Of a stretch of 64,000 nucleotides of DNA, positions 45,339-53,667 are shown one piece after another (the stretch's first letter is position 1; every line of letters begins with the position of its first letter). The notes below the pieces were generated by a model, which saw only the letters and a program-made list of their open reading frames with translations, ran no database searches and was not told where the DNA came from. The stretch is taken from the NCBI RefSeq assembly GCF_014077095.1, contig NZ_JACGVG010000037.1, positions 176,518 through 240,517 of the forward strand. The letters run 5' to 3'. The position numbers and the translations under genes were made by a program. This DNA is from Colwellia sp. MB02u-6 (GTDB lineage: Bacteria; Pseudomonadota; Gammaproteobacteria; Enterobacterales; Alteromonadaceae).

Positions 45339-46525
45339 AAAATTTGTCCTGTACTAGCCACCTGCTTAATAGCTTCGCTGGCCCGCTTCACTATTTGTCT
45401 TGGCACATAGCGATGCACACCGCTAGCAATGACTTCGTGTATCACTAAGGGTAAACCCGTAATATAAGCGGCATCTATAGTGGTGTATTTCACCTCAACG
45501 GTAGTCGCTGATATGGTCAATAAATTATTGGCTGTTGCCGTGACTTGATAAATATTCCATTGGCCACGAACACCATCAGTTAAAGCCGACAAAGGTAGCC
45601 AGAAACCAGCTTGTTCAACACGTTGTTCAATATTGACTTGTGCCAGCTGGCCATTATAAAAAGTTAGTGTTTGCTTAAGGCCAAGGCGCAGTTCAATGGT
45701 GCGGCTAACCTGATGCACCTGTTTACCAATAGCTAATATTTGTCCGGTGAGCGTTTGTTTATTTAAGGTAACAGAGAGCGTTTGCCCTATAACTAATTGG
45801 CTGGCTACCTTAACAGGTACGCCAACAGATACTTCGTGATCAGCCTGTTGGATCAGGTCAAATGCGTTTTGATTGGGGCTGAAGTTTTCTCCTTCAGCGA
45901 CGATACGGCTACTGATCACTGCCGCGAAAGGAGCATGGAGTTTCGCGTGTGATATTTGATACTCAATACTGGCTATATTGGCTTGTTGACGGGAAATATC
46001 AGCATTGATGATTTTTTTTTCAGCTTTTAGCTCATCTACTGCTTGTTTAGAACTGTAACCTTTAGTACTTAAGCTATTGATACGAGATAAGTTCAGACGA
46101 TTTAATTCTGCTTGTGCACGAAACTGCTCTATGGTTGCCACTATTGCTTGGTGTTTAATGGTGAGCAGTTCAGTATCAAATTCTGCTAGCAATTGGCCTT
46201 TACTAACAAGGTCACCACTATCAACATAAACTTTAGCAACCTTACCGGCATATTCAAAACTTAATGACGTGAGCTGTTTACTGACCACCTTGCCAACATA
46301 GGCTCGTTCAATGTGGTAAGACATACTGGGTGATATGGTGCGAATATCGGCGCTTTGGTGGTAATTAGCACTTTGTTTTTTTGTTTGTGCCGTTATTGAC
46401 TGAGTTGCTTGACTAGGTGCTTGACTAGGTGCTTGACTAGGCTCAGAGCAAGCACTTAGTAAGGCGAAGCAAAAAACTAAACCATAAACACGAAAAAATC
46501 TTGTAGTACGCTGATCTATAAACAC
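45335..46525 (-). CDS. RND efflux adaptor lipoprotein (membrane fusion protein)
   Basis: HlyD/AcrA-type periplasmic adaptor of about 396 residues. The GTG at 46523-46525 has AAGG eight bases upstream and is my preferred start; another GTG three codons earlier (46534) is possible. Signal sequence with lipobox (FCFALLSAC) and Cys near residue 26, then a linker of repeated PSQA units, then the barrel-sandwich (FEYAGKVAKVYVDSGDLVSKGQ), helical hairpin (VDELKAEKKIINADISRQQA) and beta-barrel regions. First gene of the two-gene efflux operon, directly downstream of the large inverted repeat. No outer-membrane channel gene follows. Confidence 0.9.
   Translation of the reverse strand: MFIDQRTTRFFRVYGLVFCFALLSACSEPSQAPSQAPSQATQSITAQTKKQSANYHQSADIRTISPSMSYHIERAYVGKVVSKQLTSLSFEYAGKVAKVYVDSGDLVSKGQLLAEFDTELLTIKHQAIVATIEQFRAQAELNRLNLSRINSLSTKGYSSKQAVDELKAEKKIINADISRQQANIASIEYQISHAKLHAPFAAVISSRIVAEGENFSPNQNAFDLIQQADHEVSVGVPVKVASQLVIGQTLSVTLNKQTLTGQILAIGKQVHQVSRTIELRLGLKQTLTFYNGQLAQVNIEQRVEQAGFWLPLSALTDGVRGQWNIYQVTATANNLLTISATTVEVKYTTIDAAYITGLPLVIHEVIASGVHRYVPRQIVKRASEAIKQVASTGQIL
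46407..46442. repeat. 12-bp tandem repeat coding for PSQA units in the adaptor
   Basis: Three near-exact copies of GCTTGACTAGGT (forward strand) encode consecutive Pro-Ser-Gln-Ala units immediately after the lipidated Cys. The period is a multiple of three, so copy-number change would lengthen or shorten the linker without breaking the frame. Confidence 0.88.
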
Positions 46526-46542
46526 GAAATACACCTTAAACC

Positions 46543-46620
46543 CATAACATACCTCAAATTAGACTAGACAGTCTAGTTTAGTGAAACTAGACTGTCTAGT
46601 CTAATTTGAGGTATGTTATG
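46543..46620. promoter_or_regulatory. Perfect 37-bp inverted repeat with two TetR-type operator palindromes
   Basis: Bases 46543-46579 are the exact reverse complement of 46584-46620, with a 4-nt AGTG spacer. Each arm contains the 15-bp palindrome ACTAGACAGTCTAGT or its complement (46563-46577 and 46586-46600), whose centres are 23 bp apart, roughly two helical turns. The element lies just upstream of the adaptor gene and 200 bp before the divergent tetR gene. TetR-family dimers commonly bind such sites, so I infer this is the control element for the efflux operon. The rest of each arm (outside the palindromes) has no assigned role. Confidence 0.85.
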
Positions 46621-46819
46621 TCATATCGCAATAGCTTTTAACGGCCACGGATATGAATATCTTGAGATGGTTTGCGTCTAACAAGATCACAAGCTTAATG
46701 AAACTGTTACAATAGTGAATCGAACTGTGTGCGTTTTATGTAATTTTTATTACTGAGTCGTGAGCTAGTGAACTTAGTATAAAGTTAACGTATAAAGTTA
46801 ATATGGGTGTTAGGGGTGT

Positions 46820-47428
46820 ATGGCAAATATTCGAAGTAAAAGTGAAAGTAAAAGAAAACAAATTCTTGACGCCGCGACGATGTTGTTCACTGAGGATGGC
46901 TATAGCTCAACTAGCATGGCTGAAATTGCCCAACATGCTGGAGTTTCAAAACAAACTGTATATAGCCATTTTGGTAATAAAGATGAATTGTTTGCCGCGT
47001 CAATAAAGCAAAAGTGTGATTCATATCATATGACTGAAATTGGCCTAGATACCGCTGATGAGCCGGCAGAGATTTTATTTGTTTTGGCGAAGCGTTTTTT
47101 GGCTATGCTGACTTCAAAGGAAGCACTGGCCATTCATAAAATTTGTGCTTATGAGTCAAAATCATACCCACAGTTGTCAGAGCTATTTTATCAAGAAGGT
47201 CCAGAACGTATTGTTAATGATGTGGCAATACTGATGGCGGATTTCGACACCAAGCAACAATTAGCTATTCCAGCAGCTAAATTTGCTGCACTACAGTTTT
47301 TAAATATGGTGAAAGGAGAATGTTGGATGCGTGTGGAATTTAATACCAAAAAACAACTATCTGAGGCAGAAATTAATCGCTATTTAAAATCGAGTATTGC
47401 CATGTTCACTAAGGGCTACTCACTTTAG
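46820..47428 (+). CDS. TetR/AcrR-family transcriptional regulator
   Basis: A 202-residue regulator with the N-terminal TetR helix-turn-helix (KRKQILDAATMLFTEDGYSSTSMAEIAQHAGVSKQTVYSHFGNKDELF, seen as a continuous block at residues 11-58). The C-terminal part is a ligand/dimerisation domain with the AefR-like pattern (AIHKICAYESKSYPQLSELFYQ). AGGGG precedes the ATG. It is divergent from an RND efflux operon with a double palindromic operator between them, the standard layout for a local repressor that is relieved by a pump substrate. The ligand is unknown. Confidence 0.92.
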   Translation: MANIRSKSESKRKQILDAATMLFTEDGYSSTSMAEIAQHAGVSKQTVYSHFGNKDELFAASIKQKCDSYHMTEIGLDTADEPAEILFVLAKRFLAMLTSKEALAIHKICAYESKSYPQLSELFYQEGPERIVNDVAILMADFDTKQQLAIPAAKFAALQFLNMVKGECWMRVEFNTKKQLSEAEINRYLKSSIAMFTKGYSL

Positions 47429-47549
47429 TTTTTAAGGACTAATGCTTAATTTATCGTTTAGGTATATACACGGCTGATATGCTTGGCAAAGCAAGTAGTG
47501 AAAGCCAGTAGCGAAAGTAGCTAAGGGGAAATAGAGTATTTACCAAAAT

Positions 47550-47582
47550 AGAAAACGAACCCCAAGTGAGTTCGCTTTCTTT
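47550..47582 (-). terminator. Probable terminator after ccmE
   Basis: An imperfect hairpin (GCGAACTC ... GGGGTTCG on the minus strand) followed by a T-rich stretch lies 22-55 bp past the ccmE stop. It may also act on transcripts of the convergent tetR gene. Confidence 0.6.
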
Positions 47583-47603
47583 GTCGTTGTGCGTTTTTTC
47601 GTG

Positions 47604-48116
47604 TTAGTAAGTTGTTTCTAATAGATTCTTGCTATAACTGGAGTTAACTGGCTTTTCATCCACATCGTCAAGCAGCTCTCTAGGCATATAATTTTCATCA
47701 TGCTTTGCTAATACTTCGCTCGCTTCAATAACATTACCATTAACTAAAATACCATTAGCGACAATCCCTTGTCCTTCACGAAACAAGTCAGGCAAAATAC
47801 CGTCATAGCTTACGGTAACGGTTGGATCAGTCTCAGAGAAGCTAATAGGCATTCTCATATCAGCAAGTTTAAAGCTTACTTTTAAGCTCTCGCTATTACG
47901 ATGCACACTGCCCGGCACCACTAAACCACCAATACGTAGGCGTTGGCCGTTAATAGCTTTAAGACCGGTATCTTGTTTGCCATTATATATTTCAGAAGGC
48001 TTATAGAATAAATCAATATTTTGACTTAACGCGTACAAAACAAGCCCAGCAACAGTGCCTAAGCCGATGATTATTGACGTGACTATCGTTAATCGCTTCT
48101 TACGACGGGGATTCAT
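47604..48116 (-). CDS. ccmE: Cytochrome c maturation heme chaperone CcmE
   Basis: Periplasmic membrane-anchored chaperone that covalently carries heme to CcmF/H. The ATG at 48114-48116 gives [16 protein letters not shown], the family N-terminus, and follows AGAGG at 6-nt spacing; an upstream in-frame extension is not used by homologues. The 170-residue protein has one N-terminal transmembrane helix and an OB-fold ([36 protein letters not shown]) with heme-binding His139 in [10 protein letters not shown]. It is the last of ccmABCDE. ccmF, ccmG and ccmH do not follow, unlike in E. coli. Confidence 0.96.
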   Translation of the reverse strand: MNPRRKKRLTIVTSIIIGLGTVAGLVLYALSQNIDLFYKPSEIYNGKQDTGLKAINGQRLRIGGLVVPGSVHRNSESLKVSFKLADMRMPISFSETDPTVTVSYDGILPDLFREGQGIVANGILVNGNVIEASEVLAKHDENYMPRELLDDVDEKPVNSSYSKNLLETTY

Positions 48117-48126
48117 ACTGTACCTC

Positions 48127-48360
48127 TTAAGTTTTATGACTGATGTCAGCACGGGTTTGTGCGTTTTGTAGATCTGTTGCTTGACGTAATTTTTTTTCAC
48201 GTTTTTGACGCTGAGCTATTTGCTGCTTAATTTTTTTATGATTATTGATACTCGAAAAAACTAAAAGGGCCAAAGCCAAAATGCTAACACCATAGGATAA
48301 CCAGACATAAAAGCCATAGCCGCCCATAGCGATAAAAGCACTGAAACTATCAAACTGCAT
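48127..48360 (-). CDS. ccmD: Heme exporter subunit CcmD
   Basis: Small membrane protein that stabilises CcmE release from the CcmABC complex. At 77 residues it has the single helix ([19 protein letters not shown]) and a long basic, coiled-coil-like tail ([19 protein letters not shown]). The start overlaps ccmC by 11 bp and it ends 10 bp before ccmE. Length and the [13 protein letters not shown] motif are typical. Confidence 0.92.
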   Translation of the reverse strand: MQFDSFSAFIAMGGYGFYVWLSYGVSILALALLVFSSINNHKKIKQQIAQRQKREKKLRQATDLQNAQTRADISHKT

Positions 48361-49108
48361 GCGCTTTCACCTCATTAGCAACTAATTCACGTACCCAAGG
48401 GCGCATACTGTTGCGATTGAGTATTTCGCTGCGAAAACGCAAGCAAATTAATGCTGCGACTAAAAAAGAAAAACCAATAAAACAAACCAAAAATGGCCAA
48501 AACATATCTGCAGTCATCGAAGGTTGGCCTAGCTTACTCACGGTTGCCCCTTGATGCAGGGTGTTCCACCACTCGACAGAATATTTAATAATTGGTAAAT
48601 TAATCACTCCCACTAAGGCAAGAATACCGGCTGCTTTGCCTGCTAAATTTTTATCTTCAAAAGCATTATGTAAAGCGATAACACCCAAGTATAAAAATAA
48701 TAATATCAGCTCAGAAGTCAGTCGAGCATCCCAAATCCACCACGTACCCCACATAGGTTTGCCCCAGGCTGCACCGGTAATGAGGGCGATAAAAGTAAAA
48801 GTCGCGCCGATAGGTGCCATGGCAGCAGCTGTGGCATCAGCAAGCCTTAATTGCCACACTAAGCTAGATAATGCGGCAATAGCCATGCCTAAGTATATCC
48901 CCATAGACAACATCGCCGCAGGTACATGTAAATAGAATATTCTAAATGTATCACCTTGTTGATAATCAGCAGGGGCAAATAGTAAGGCCCAGGTCATACC
49001 AATAGCTAAAAAAATAAAGGCTAGGCGCGCGCACCAGGGTAATATTTTACCAGCAAAATGATAGCTAATCTCAGGATTTGCGTAAGGGTGAAGCCACTTC
49101 CACATCAT
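48350..49108 (-). CDS. ccmC: Heme exporter/ligase subunit CcmC
   Basis: Six-helix membrane protein of the heme-handling family that attaches heme to CcmE. The 252-residue protein contains the tryptophan-rich WWD motif (WGKPMWGTWWIWDARLTS) in a periplasmic loop and conserved His in YLHVPAAM and a later HQGATVSKLG region. Starts with ATG-ATG; either may be used. It begins one base after the ccmB stop and overlaps ccmD. Confidence 0.96.
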   Translation of the reverse strand: MMWKWLHPYANPEISYHFAGKILPWCARLAFIFLAIGMTWALLFAPADYQQGDTFRIFYLHVPAAMLSMGIYLGMAIAALSSLVWQLRLADATAAAMAPIGATFTFIALITGAAWGKPMWGTWWIWDARLTSELILLFLYLGVIALHNAFEDKNLAGKAAGILALVGVINLPIIKYSVEWWNTLHQGATVSKLGQPSMTADMFWPFLVCFIGFSFLVAALICLRFRSEILNRNSMRPWVRELVANEVKAHAV

Positions 49109-49109
49109 A

Positions 49110-49793
49110 TTAATTTGTACTCACTTTCAGCGCTGCACTTACAGCAAATGGGGCCAAGGTTAACGAGGCAAAAAATATTGCCGCGATTATAGCAAGTTGT
49201 CCGTTATAAGGTAAGTTCATTGCCGCAGTATCGATTGCGCTAGTGGCAAAGATAAGTACGGGAATGTACAGCGGTAGTACCAACAAGCTGAGTAATACCC
49301 CCCCTTTTTTAATGCCAACAGTTAAAGCAACACCAATGGCACCAAGCAAGCTCAATACTGGTGTGCCCAGTAATAGTGTTAGCATTAGCGCACCATAACT
49401 GTGCTCATTTAAATGCAGTAAGACCGCGAGTAGTGGCGCGATCAGTATTAATGGTAAGCCAGTAAGCAACCAATGTGCAACAATTTTAGCTAGCACTAAT
49501 ATAAATATTGGCTGTGGACTTAGTAACATTTGTTCTAGTGACCCGTCTGCGTAATCAGACTTAAATAATCTGTCCAGTGATAACAAAGTGGCGAGTAAAG
49601 CCGCAACCCAAATAATGCCTGGGGCAATGCGTGATAACGTCGTACTTTCTGGACCAACACCTAACGGAAATAGTGTGACGACAATAACAAAGAACAATAA
49701 AGGATTAATAATGTCGTCACGATGACGAAAAGCGATCATCAGATCTCTTTTAACAATTAAGCCAAAAGCCGTGCGGTAAGAAAGTTGTGTCAT
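49110..49793 (-). CDS. ccmB: Heme exporter membrane subunit CcmB
   Basis: Membrane subunit of the CcmABCD ABC complex, which releases holo-CcmE. The 227-residue protein has six hydrophobic segments and the N-terminal family motif (VKRDLMIAFRHRDDIINPLLFF) and SDYADGSLEQMLLSPQP. It lies 11 bp after ccmA and 1 bp before ccmC, consistent with one operon. Confidence 0.96.
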   Translation of the reverse strand: MTQLSYRTAFGLIVKRDLMIAFRHRDDIINPLLFFVIVVTLFPLGVGPESTTLSRIAPGIIWVAALLATLLSLDRLFKSDYADGSLEQMLLSPQPIFILVLAKIVAHWLLTGLPLILIAPLLAVLLHLNEHSYGALMLTLLLGTPVLSLLGAIGVALTVGIKKGGVLLSLLVLPLYIPVLIFATSAIDTAAMNLPYNGQLAIIAAIFFASLTLAPFAVSAALKVSTN

Positions 49794-49804
49794 AACTGTT
49801 GACC

Positions 49805-50476
49805 CTAATAAAAACGATAAGCTAAAGTAACTTTCTTTACTCGCTCGGCGAGTAATGAGAGATCTTGATGAGTGGTCAATATCACACAGCCACCGTTGTC
49901 AGCATGTTGTAAAAATAATTGTTCTAATTTTTCCACACCTAACTTATCAATAGCGGTGAAAGGCTCATCTAAAATCCAAATTTTAGCTTGGCTTTGCCAT
50001 AAACGGGCTAAAGCTATTCGACGGTGCTGTCCTGCACTTAAGTGAGCAGCAAGCGCATCCTCAAAGCCAAGTAAGTTAACTTCAGCTAATGTTGTTTCGG
50101 CTGTGTCACTATTTAGGCCATGTAAAGCCAGATTAAACTTGAGATTTTCTTGTGCTGTCATCTCGTCTTTAACACCGGGTAAGTGACCTAAATAAAGTAA
50201 ATCTTGATGGAATGTTTCACGGTGTTGCGTAATACTTTTATTTTGAAAATAAACCGTACCTTCATAGGGCTGAGAAAGACCGGAAAGAATGCGCAATAAA
50301 CTGGTTTTTCCAGCACCATTTGGCCCTTCAACTTGGACAATATCGCCTGCGGCAATGTTAACATCAAGCGCTTCAAACAACAGGCGATCTCCACGTATAC
50401 AAGCTAAGTTACTAGCGCTCAGTAAGCTATTGGTATTCGGTGTAAGTACTGTGTTTTCGCTGTGTAATCTGGACAA
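49805..50476 (-). CDS. ccmA: Heme exporter ATP-binding subunit CcmA
   Basis: ABC ATPase of the cytochrome c maturation system. At 223 residues it has Walker A GPNGAGKT (51-58), signature [14 protein letters not shown], Walker B IWILDEP and the switch His in ILTTHQD. The start is a TTG at 50474-50476 with GTGAAAAAG upstream; no ATG lies between it and the first conserved strand, so a non-ATG start is likely. First gene of ccmABCDE. Confidence 0.95.
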   Translation of the reverse strand: MSRLHSENTVLTPNTNSLLSASNLACIRGDRLLFEALDVNIAAGDIVQVEGPNGAGKTSLLRILSGLSQPYEGTVYFQNKSITQHRETFHQDLLYLGHLPGVKDEMTAQENLKFNLALHGLNSDTAETTLAEVNLLGFEDALAAHLSAGQHRRIALARLWQSQAKIWILDEPFTAIDKLGVEKLEQLFLQHADNGGCVILTTHQDLSLLAERVKKVTLAYRFY

Positions 50477-50834
50477 ACTTTTTCACTTAATTGTTACGTG
50501 TAGCTATGGCTTCATGTCACTATCGAGGTGATATTAACCTTATAAACCGACTAGTTTGTGATTTATGCCACTAGGTTGTAATTCGTGTTTCAGGTTTTAC
50601 TTGAATCGCTGCAAACACATCGCAGGCTACTATATCGTTCAATAAAGCTTAGTAACAGGTTTTCCGCACAGCTTTGTTAATAAGGCTATTTAATTTTTAA
50701 TAAGTGATCAATTCATTGATTCAATTCGTATAAAGGCGAATACAATATATAGTACATTATCACAGCACGGATAATTCCTTTGCTGAGATAATTACGATAA
50801 TATGTCGGCAGAAATAGCCTTAAAAAGGAAGCTC
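50477..50834. other. Divergent promoter region between ccmA and the peroxidase-like gene
   Basis: 358 bp between divergent genes. The right third contains ATTCG-N8-CGAAT and TACAAT/TATAGT boxes that may form the promoter of the peroxidase-hemH pair. No gene is seen. Confidence 0.5.
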
Positions 50835-51413
50835 ATGAAAAATTTATTGTTGATTAGCATCATTGCTTTAACGACCTTTACCGTTAAAGCGCAGGCCGAA
50901 GTCGATATCACTGAAAACATTAACATCGACCCTTCATCACAATGTTTAGCATTTATGCAACACAGTGAAAAAAAATTGCATGCTAAAGAACTGCTTGATC
51001 TTTGTCAGTTAACGGCGGGTAAGGCAATGTTAATTGTCAATACGGCTAGTCATTGTGGTTTTACTCCACAATTTACAGCGCTCGAAGCTCTGCATAAAGA
51101 ATACAAAGAGCAAGGCCTAGTGGTTATTGGTTTTCCTTCAGATGACTTTTTTCAAGAAGAAGATGACGAAAAAGATACAGCTGACATCTGTTTTGTAAAT
51201 TATGGCGTAACTTTTACTATGCTATCGCCCGTGCATGTATATGGTAGTGATGCTCATCCTATTTTTAAGGAATTAGCGGAAAAAACCACTGCACCTAAAT
51301 GGAATTTTTATAAGTATTTAGTTAGCGCGGATGGTAAAACGATTAAGCACTTTAACAGCCGTGTAAAGCCTGATTCAGACACTTTTTTCAACGCCATTAA
51401 CGAAATATTATAG
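50835..51413 (+). CDS. Periplasmic glutathione-peroxidase-like thiol protein
   Basis: A 192-residue protein of the glutathione peroxidase family with a signal peptide (MKNLLLISIIALTTFTVKAQA), so it acts outside the cytoplasm. The ATG at 50835 follows AAGGAA; an in-frame upstream extension of 11 codons hides the signal peptide. The peroxidatic Cys is C74 (NTASHCGFTPQF) and the Trp/Asn pair is kept (PKWNFYKYLVSADG). Where the family normally has GFPCNQF it reads GFPSDDFF, so the resolving Cys and catalytic Gln are absent. Activity may therefore differ from a true peroxidase. It is followed by hemH after 8 bp, suggesting an operon tied to heme or oxidative stress. Confidence 0.87.
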   Translation: MKNLLLISIIALTTFTVKAQAEVDITENINIDPSSQCLAFMQHSEKKLHAKELLDLCQLTAGKAMLIVNTASHCGFTPQFTALEALHKEYKEQGLVVIGFPSDDFFQEEDDEKDTADICFVNYGVTFTMLSPVHVYGSDAHPIFKELAEKTTAPKWNFYKYLVSADGKTIKHFNSRVKPDSDTFFNAINEIL

Positions 51414-51421
51414 AGAGAATT

Positions 51422-52438
51422 ATGTCAAGATATGCAGGCCAAAGTAAAAAGATTCATGATTGCACGACAAAAACGGGCGTATTATTAACTAATCTAGGCA
51501 CACCTGATAGCCCAACACCAAGAGCACTTAGGCGTTACTTGGGCGAATTTTTATCTGATCCACGAGTAGTGGAAATTCCTCGCTTGATTTGGTTTGTGAT
51601 TTTACATGGTATTATTCTTCGAGTGCGGCCAAAAAAATCAGCTAAGTTATATGAAACAGTTTGGACTGAGGAAGGTTCGCCTTTGTTAGTTATTGGTAAG
51701 CAACAAAAAGCTAAAGTTGAGAAAGTACTAACAGCAAAGTATGGTGATAATGTAATGGTTGATGTTGCTATGCGTTATGGTAATCCATCTATTGGTGACG
51801 CTTTAGAAAACTTTCAAAAAAACGGTGTTAACAATATTATTGTCCTACCTTTGTATCCACAATATGCGGGCCCAACCATAGGGGCAACTTTTGATGCGGT
51901 GTTCAATAAAATTAAAAAATGGCGCTGGATTCCCAGTATCCATTTTCAAAGTGGCTACCATGACAAACCTTTATACATTAAGGCATTAGCGGCTAGTATA
52001 AATAATTATATAGCTGAACATGGTAAACCTGATAAGTTGGTTTTCTCTTATCATGGTATGCCAAAGTATTTTTTAGAGCAAGGCGACCCATATTATTGTT
52101 TTAGCCACAAAACCACCCGTTTAGTGGTTGAAGAACTGGGCTTAAGTAAAGATGATTATGTCATGACCTTTCAATCGCGTTTTGGTAAAGCCGAGTGGCT
52201 TAAACCTTATACAGATGTAACTTTGGCAAAACTTGCTGAAGATGGAAATAAGCATGTAGCGATTATTAGCCCAGCATTTAGTGCAGACTGTTTAGAAACT
52301 TTAGAAGAGTTAGTACACGAAAACAAAGACGTATTTATTGATGCCGGTGGTGAAAAATATCATTATATTCCAGCACTAAATGATGATGATGCACACATTG
52401 ACGTTATGCTCGAATTAATAGAACCACATATTAATTAA
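51422..52438 (+). CDS. hemH: Ferrochelatase
   Basis: Inserts ferrous iron into protoporphyrin IX, the last step of protoheme synthesis. The 338-residue protein shows GVLLTNLGTPDSPTPRALRRYL, LYPQYAGPTIGATFD, the catalytic His segment (LVFSYHGMPKYF), SRFGKAEWLKPYTD and the PAFSADCLETLEEL region with the conserved acidic helix. It starts eight bp after the peroxidase-like gene with AGAGA upstream. Position beside ccm genes gives a local cluster for heme supply and cytochrome c assembly. Confidence 0.97.
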   Translation: MSRYAGQSKKIHDCTTKTGVLLTNLGTPDSPTPRALRRYLGEFLSDPRVVEIPRLIWFVILHGIILRVRPKKSAKLYETVWTEEGSPLLVIGKQQKAKVEKVLTAKYGDNVMVDVAMRYGNPSIGDALENFQKNGVNNIIVLPLYPQYAGPTIGATFDAVFNKIKKWRWIPSIHFQSGYHDKPLYIKALAASINNYIAEHGKPDKLVFSYHGMPKYFLEQGDPYYCFSHKTTRLVVEELGLSKDDYVMTFQSRFGKAEWLKPYTDVTLAKLAEDGNKHVAIISPAFSADCLETLEELVHENKDVFIDAGGEKYHYIPALNDDDAHIDVMLELIEPHIN

Positions 52439-53151
52439 ATACTCTGCTTTAAAGCATATAGATAACAAGTCTTATCTTGCTAGAATCATATGGGTGATTT
52501 ATTACTGAGCTAGGTATCTGTGCTTAAGTAGCTTTATCTGTTTAACTTAACTATTGAACTTAACTATTGAACTTAAGTAGTTGTCATTTACTTCTTGGCA
52601 TTTATTTAAGTTCAGGGTTAAGTCACCATTGAAATAAATAATCGATTATTCTGAGGTGGCTTAAGTAGTCCATTCTCGCGTTATCCTCAATCCCAACAAT
52701 TAATTTTCCCTCGTCAATATGGGTTTCATTTTTCTACTGGCTACACCCATTTCATGATGTATTACTCAGCTGTACTACTTAAACTACACTAGGGTTGCTG
52801 TGCTCTCAGTAACACAGGTTAGCTACTGATAAATCCATCTGAAAGGGTTTACTTATGATGTGAAGTGATCTTTGAGGTCATGGATAGTGAGTAACGGCCA
52901 TGTAAGAATTAATCGTGTATCTTGCTTACATAACTGTAGGGACTTATGTTTAGGTTGGAACAATAACCATCTGCTATTGATTATCTATGCTCATTTATAA
53001 GTGTTCATTTACTTATTTCAAGGGCTAGAGGTCGTCAGATTATAAGTCGTATTAATCAAGTTTTTCAAACGATAAAAACAAAAAAACGAAACATAGGTTT
53101 CGTTTTTTATTTAAGCGCTAGTTAATACTAAAGCTTATTATGCACTGTAGA
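52439..53151. other. 713-bp intergenic region between hemH and the cold-shock gene
   Basis: No convincing gene on either strand. It contains two exact 13-bp tandem units AACTTAACTATTG (52544-52569) plus a partial third, the 14-bp palindrome AATAATCGATTATT bracketed by near-inverted TAAGTCACC / GGTGGCTTA, and a cold-shock-gene terminator at the right end. The bracketed palindrome could be remnant of a small transposon-like element, but no transposase is present. Confidence 0.65.
53081..53110 (-). terminator. Terminator after the cold-shock gene
   Basis: A perfect 12-bp stem (AAAAAACGAAAC / GTTTCGTTTTTT, 53081-53092 and 53097-53108) with an ATAG loop lies 44 bp past the cold-shock stop and ends in U residues on the minus strand. 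Confidence 0.92.
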
Positions 53152-53361
53152 CTAAGATGCAACTACGTTTTCAGCTTCAGGACCTTTTTGGCCTTGTTTT
53201 ACGCTGAAAGTTACCGATTGACCATCAGTCAATGTACGGAAACCGTCGCCAGAGATTGCACTAAAATGAACAAAAACGTCAGCGCCGTTTTCTTGCTCGA
53301 TGAAACCAAATCCTTTAGATTCGTTAAAAAATTTTACTTTACCAGTTACTGTATCAGACAT
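53152..53361 (-). CDS. CspA-family cold-shock protein
   Basis: A 69-residue single cold-shock domain, an RNA/ssDNA chaperone that melts RNA structure at low temperature. RNP1 is KGFGFI and RNP2 is VFVHF, preceded by the conserved [11 protein letters not shown]. It is transcribed with a leader of perhaps 200 bases upstream that contains a 9-bp hairpin, a pattern common for cold-inducible csp genes. The exact subfamily (CspA, C, D or E) cannot be fixed. Confidence 0.96.
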   Translation of the reverse strand: MSDTVTGKVKFFNESKGFGFIEQENGADVFVHFSAISGDGFRTLTDGQSVTFSVKQGQKGPEAENVVAS

Positions 53362-53667
53362 ACCAACATTTCTCGCAGGTCAAAAATTAAAGTTTAGCCA
53401 AAATGGCCATATACGGAGTAAATGCCCTCTATCTAAAATATAGATAGAGAAAGGTTTCCAGTAACACATATTAAAGCGTCTAGGCCGATCATAGGTCTTT
53501 TGACCAATGGATCTCTCCTTATCCCGAAACGCAAAAACTCAACGCGAGCACATATTAACACATAAGAATTAAGGAATCTCTAAATAAAACCAAGATTATT
53601 TTACTTTTTTAGCATAAAAAAAAGCCAGCTAAGAGGCTGGCTTTTATGCTTTATTTTGAATCAGCGA
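53362..53667. other. Cold-shock leader/promoter region and valS terminator
   Basis: 306 bp upstream of the cold-shock gene on the minus strand. It contains a 9-bp hairpin (CTCTATCTA / TAGATAGAG, 53427-53449) in the probable leader, and the valS terminator at its right end. No gene is seen. Confidence 0.65.
53613..53645 (-). terminator. Terminator after valS
   Basis: A 10-bp stem (AAAAGCCAGC / GCTGGCTTTT, 53620-53629 and 53636-53645) with a 6-nt loop is followed by eight U residues on the minus strand, 23 bp past the valS stop. Confidence 0.93.

Noticed and set aside
53140..53397. Open frame of 85 codons opposite the cold-shock gene.
   Set aside because: It mirrors the conserved cold-shock domain on the other strand and has no independent coding signs.
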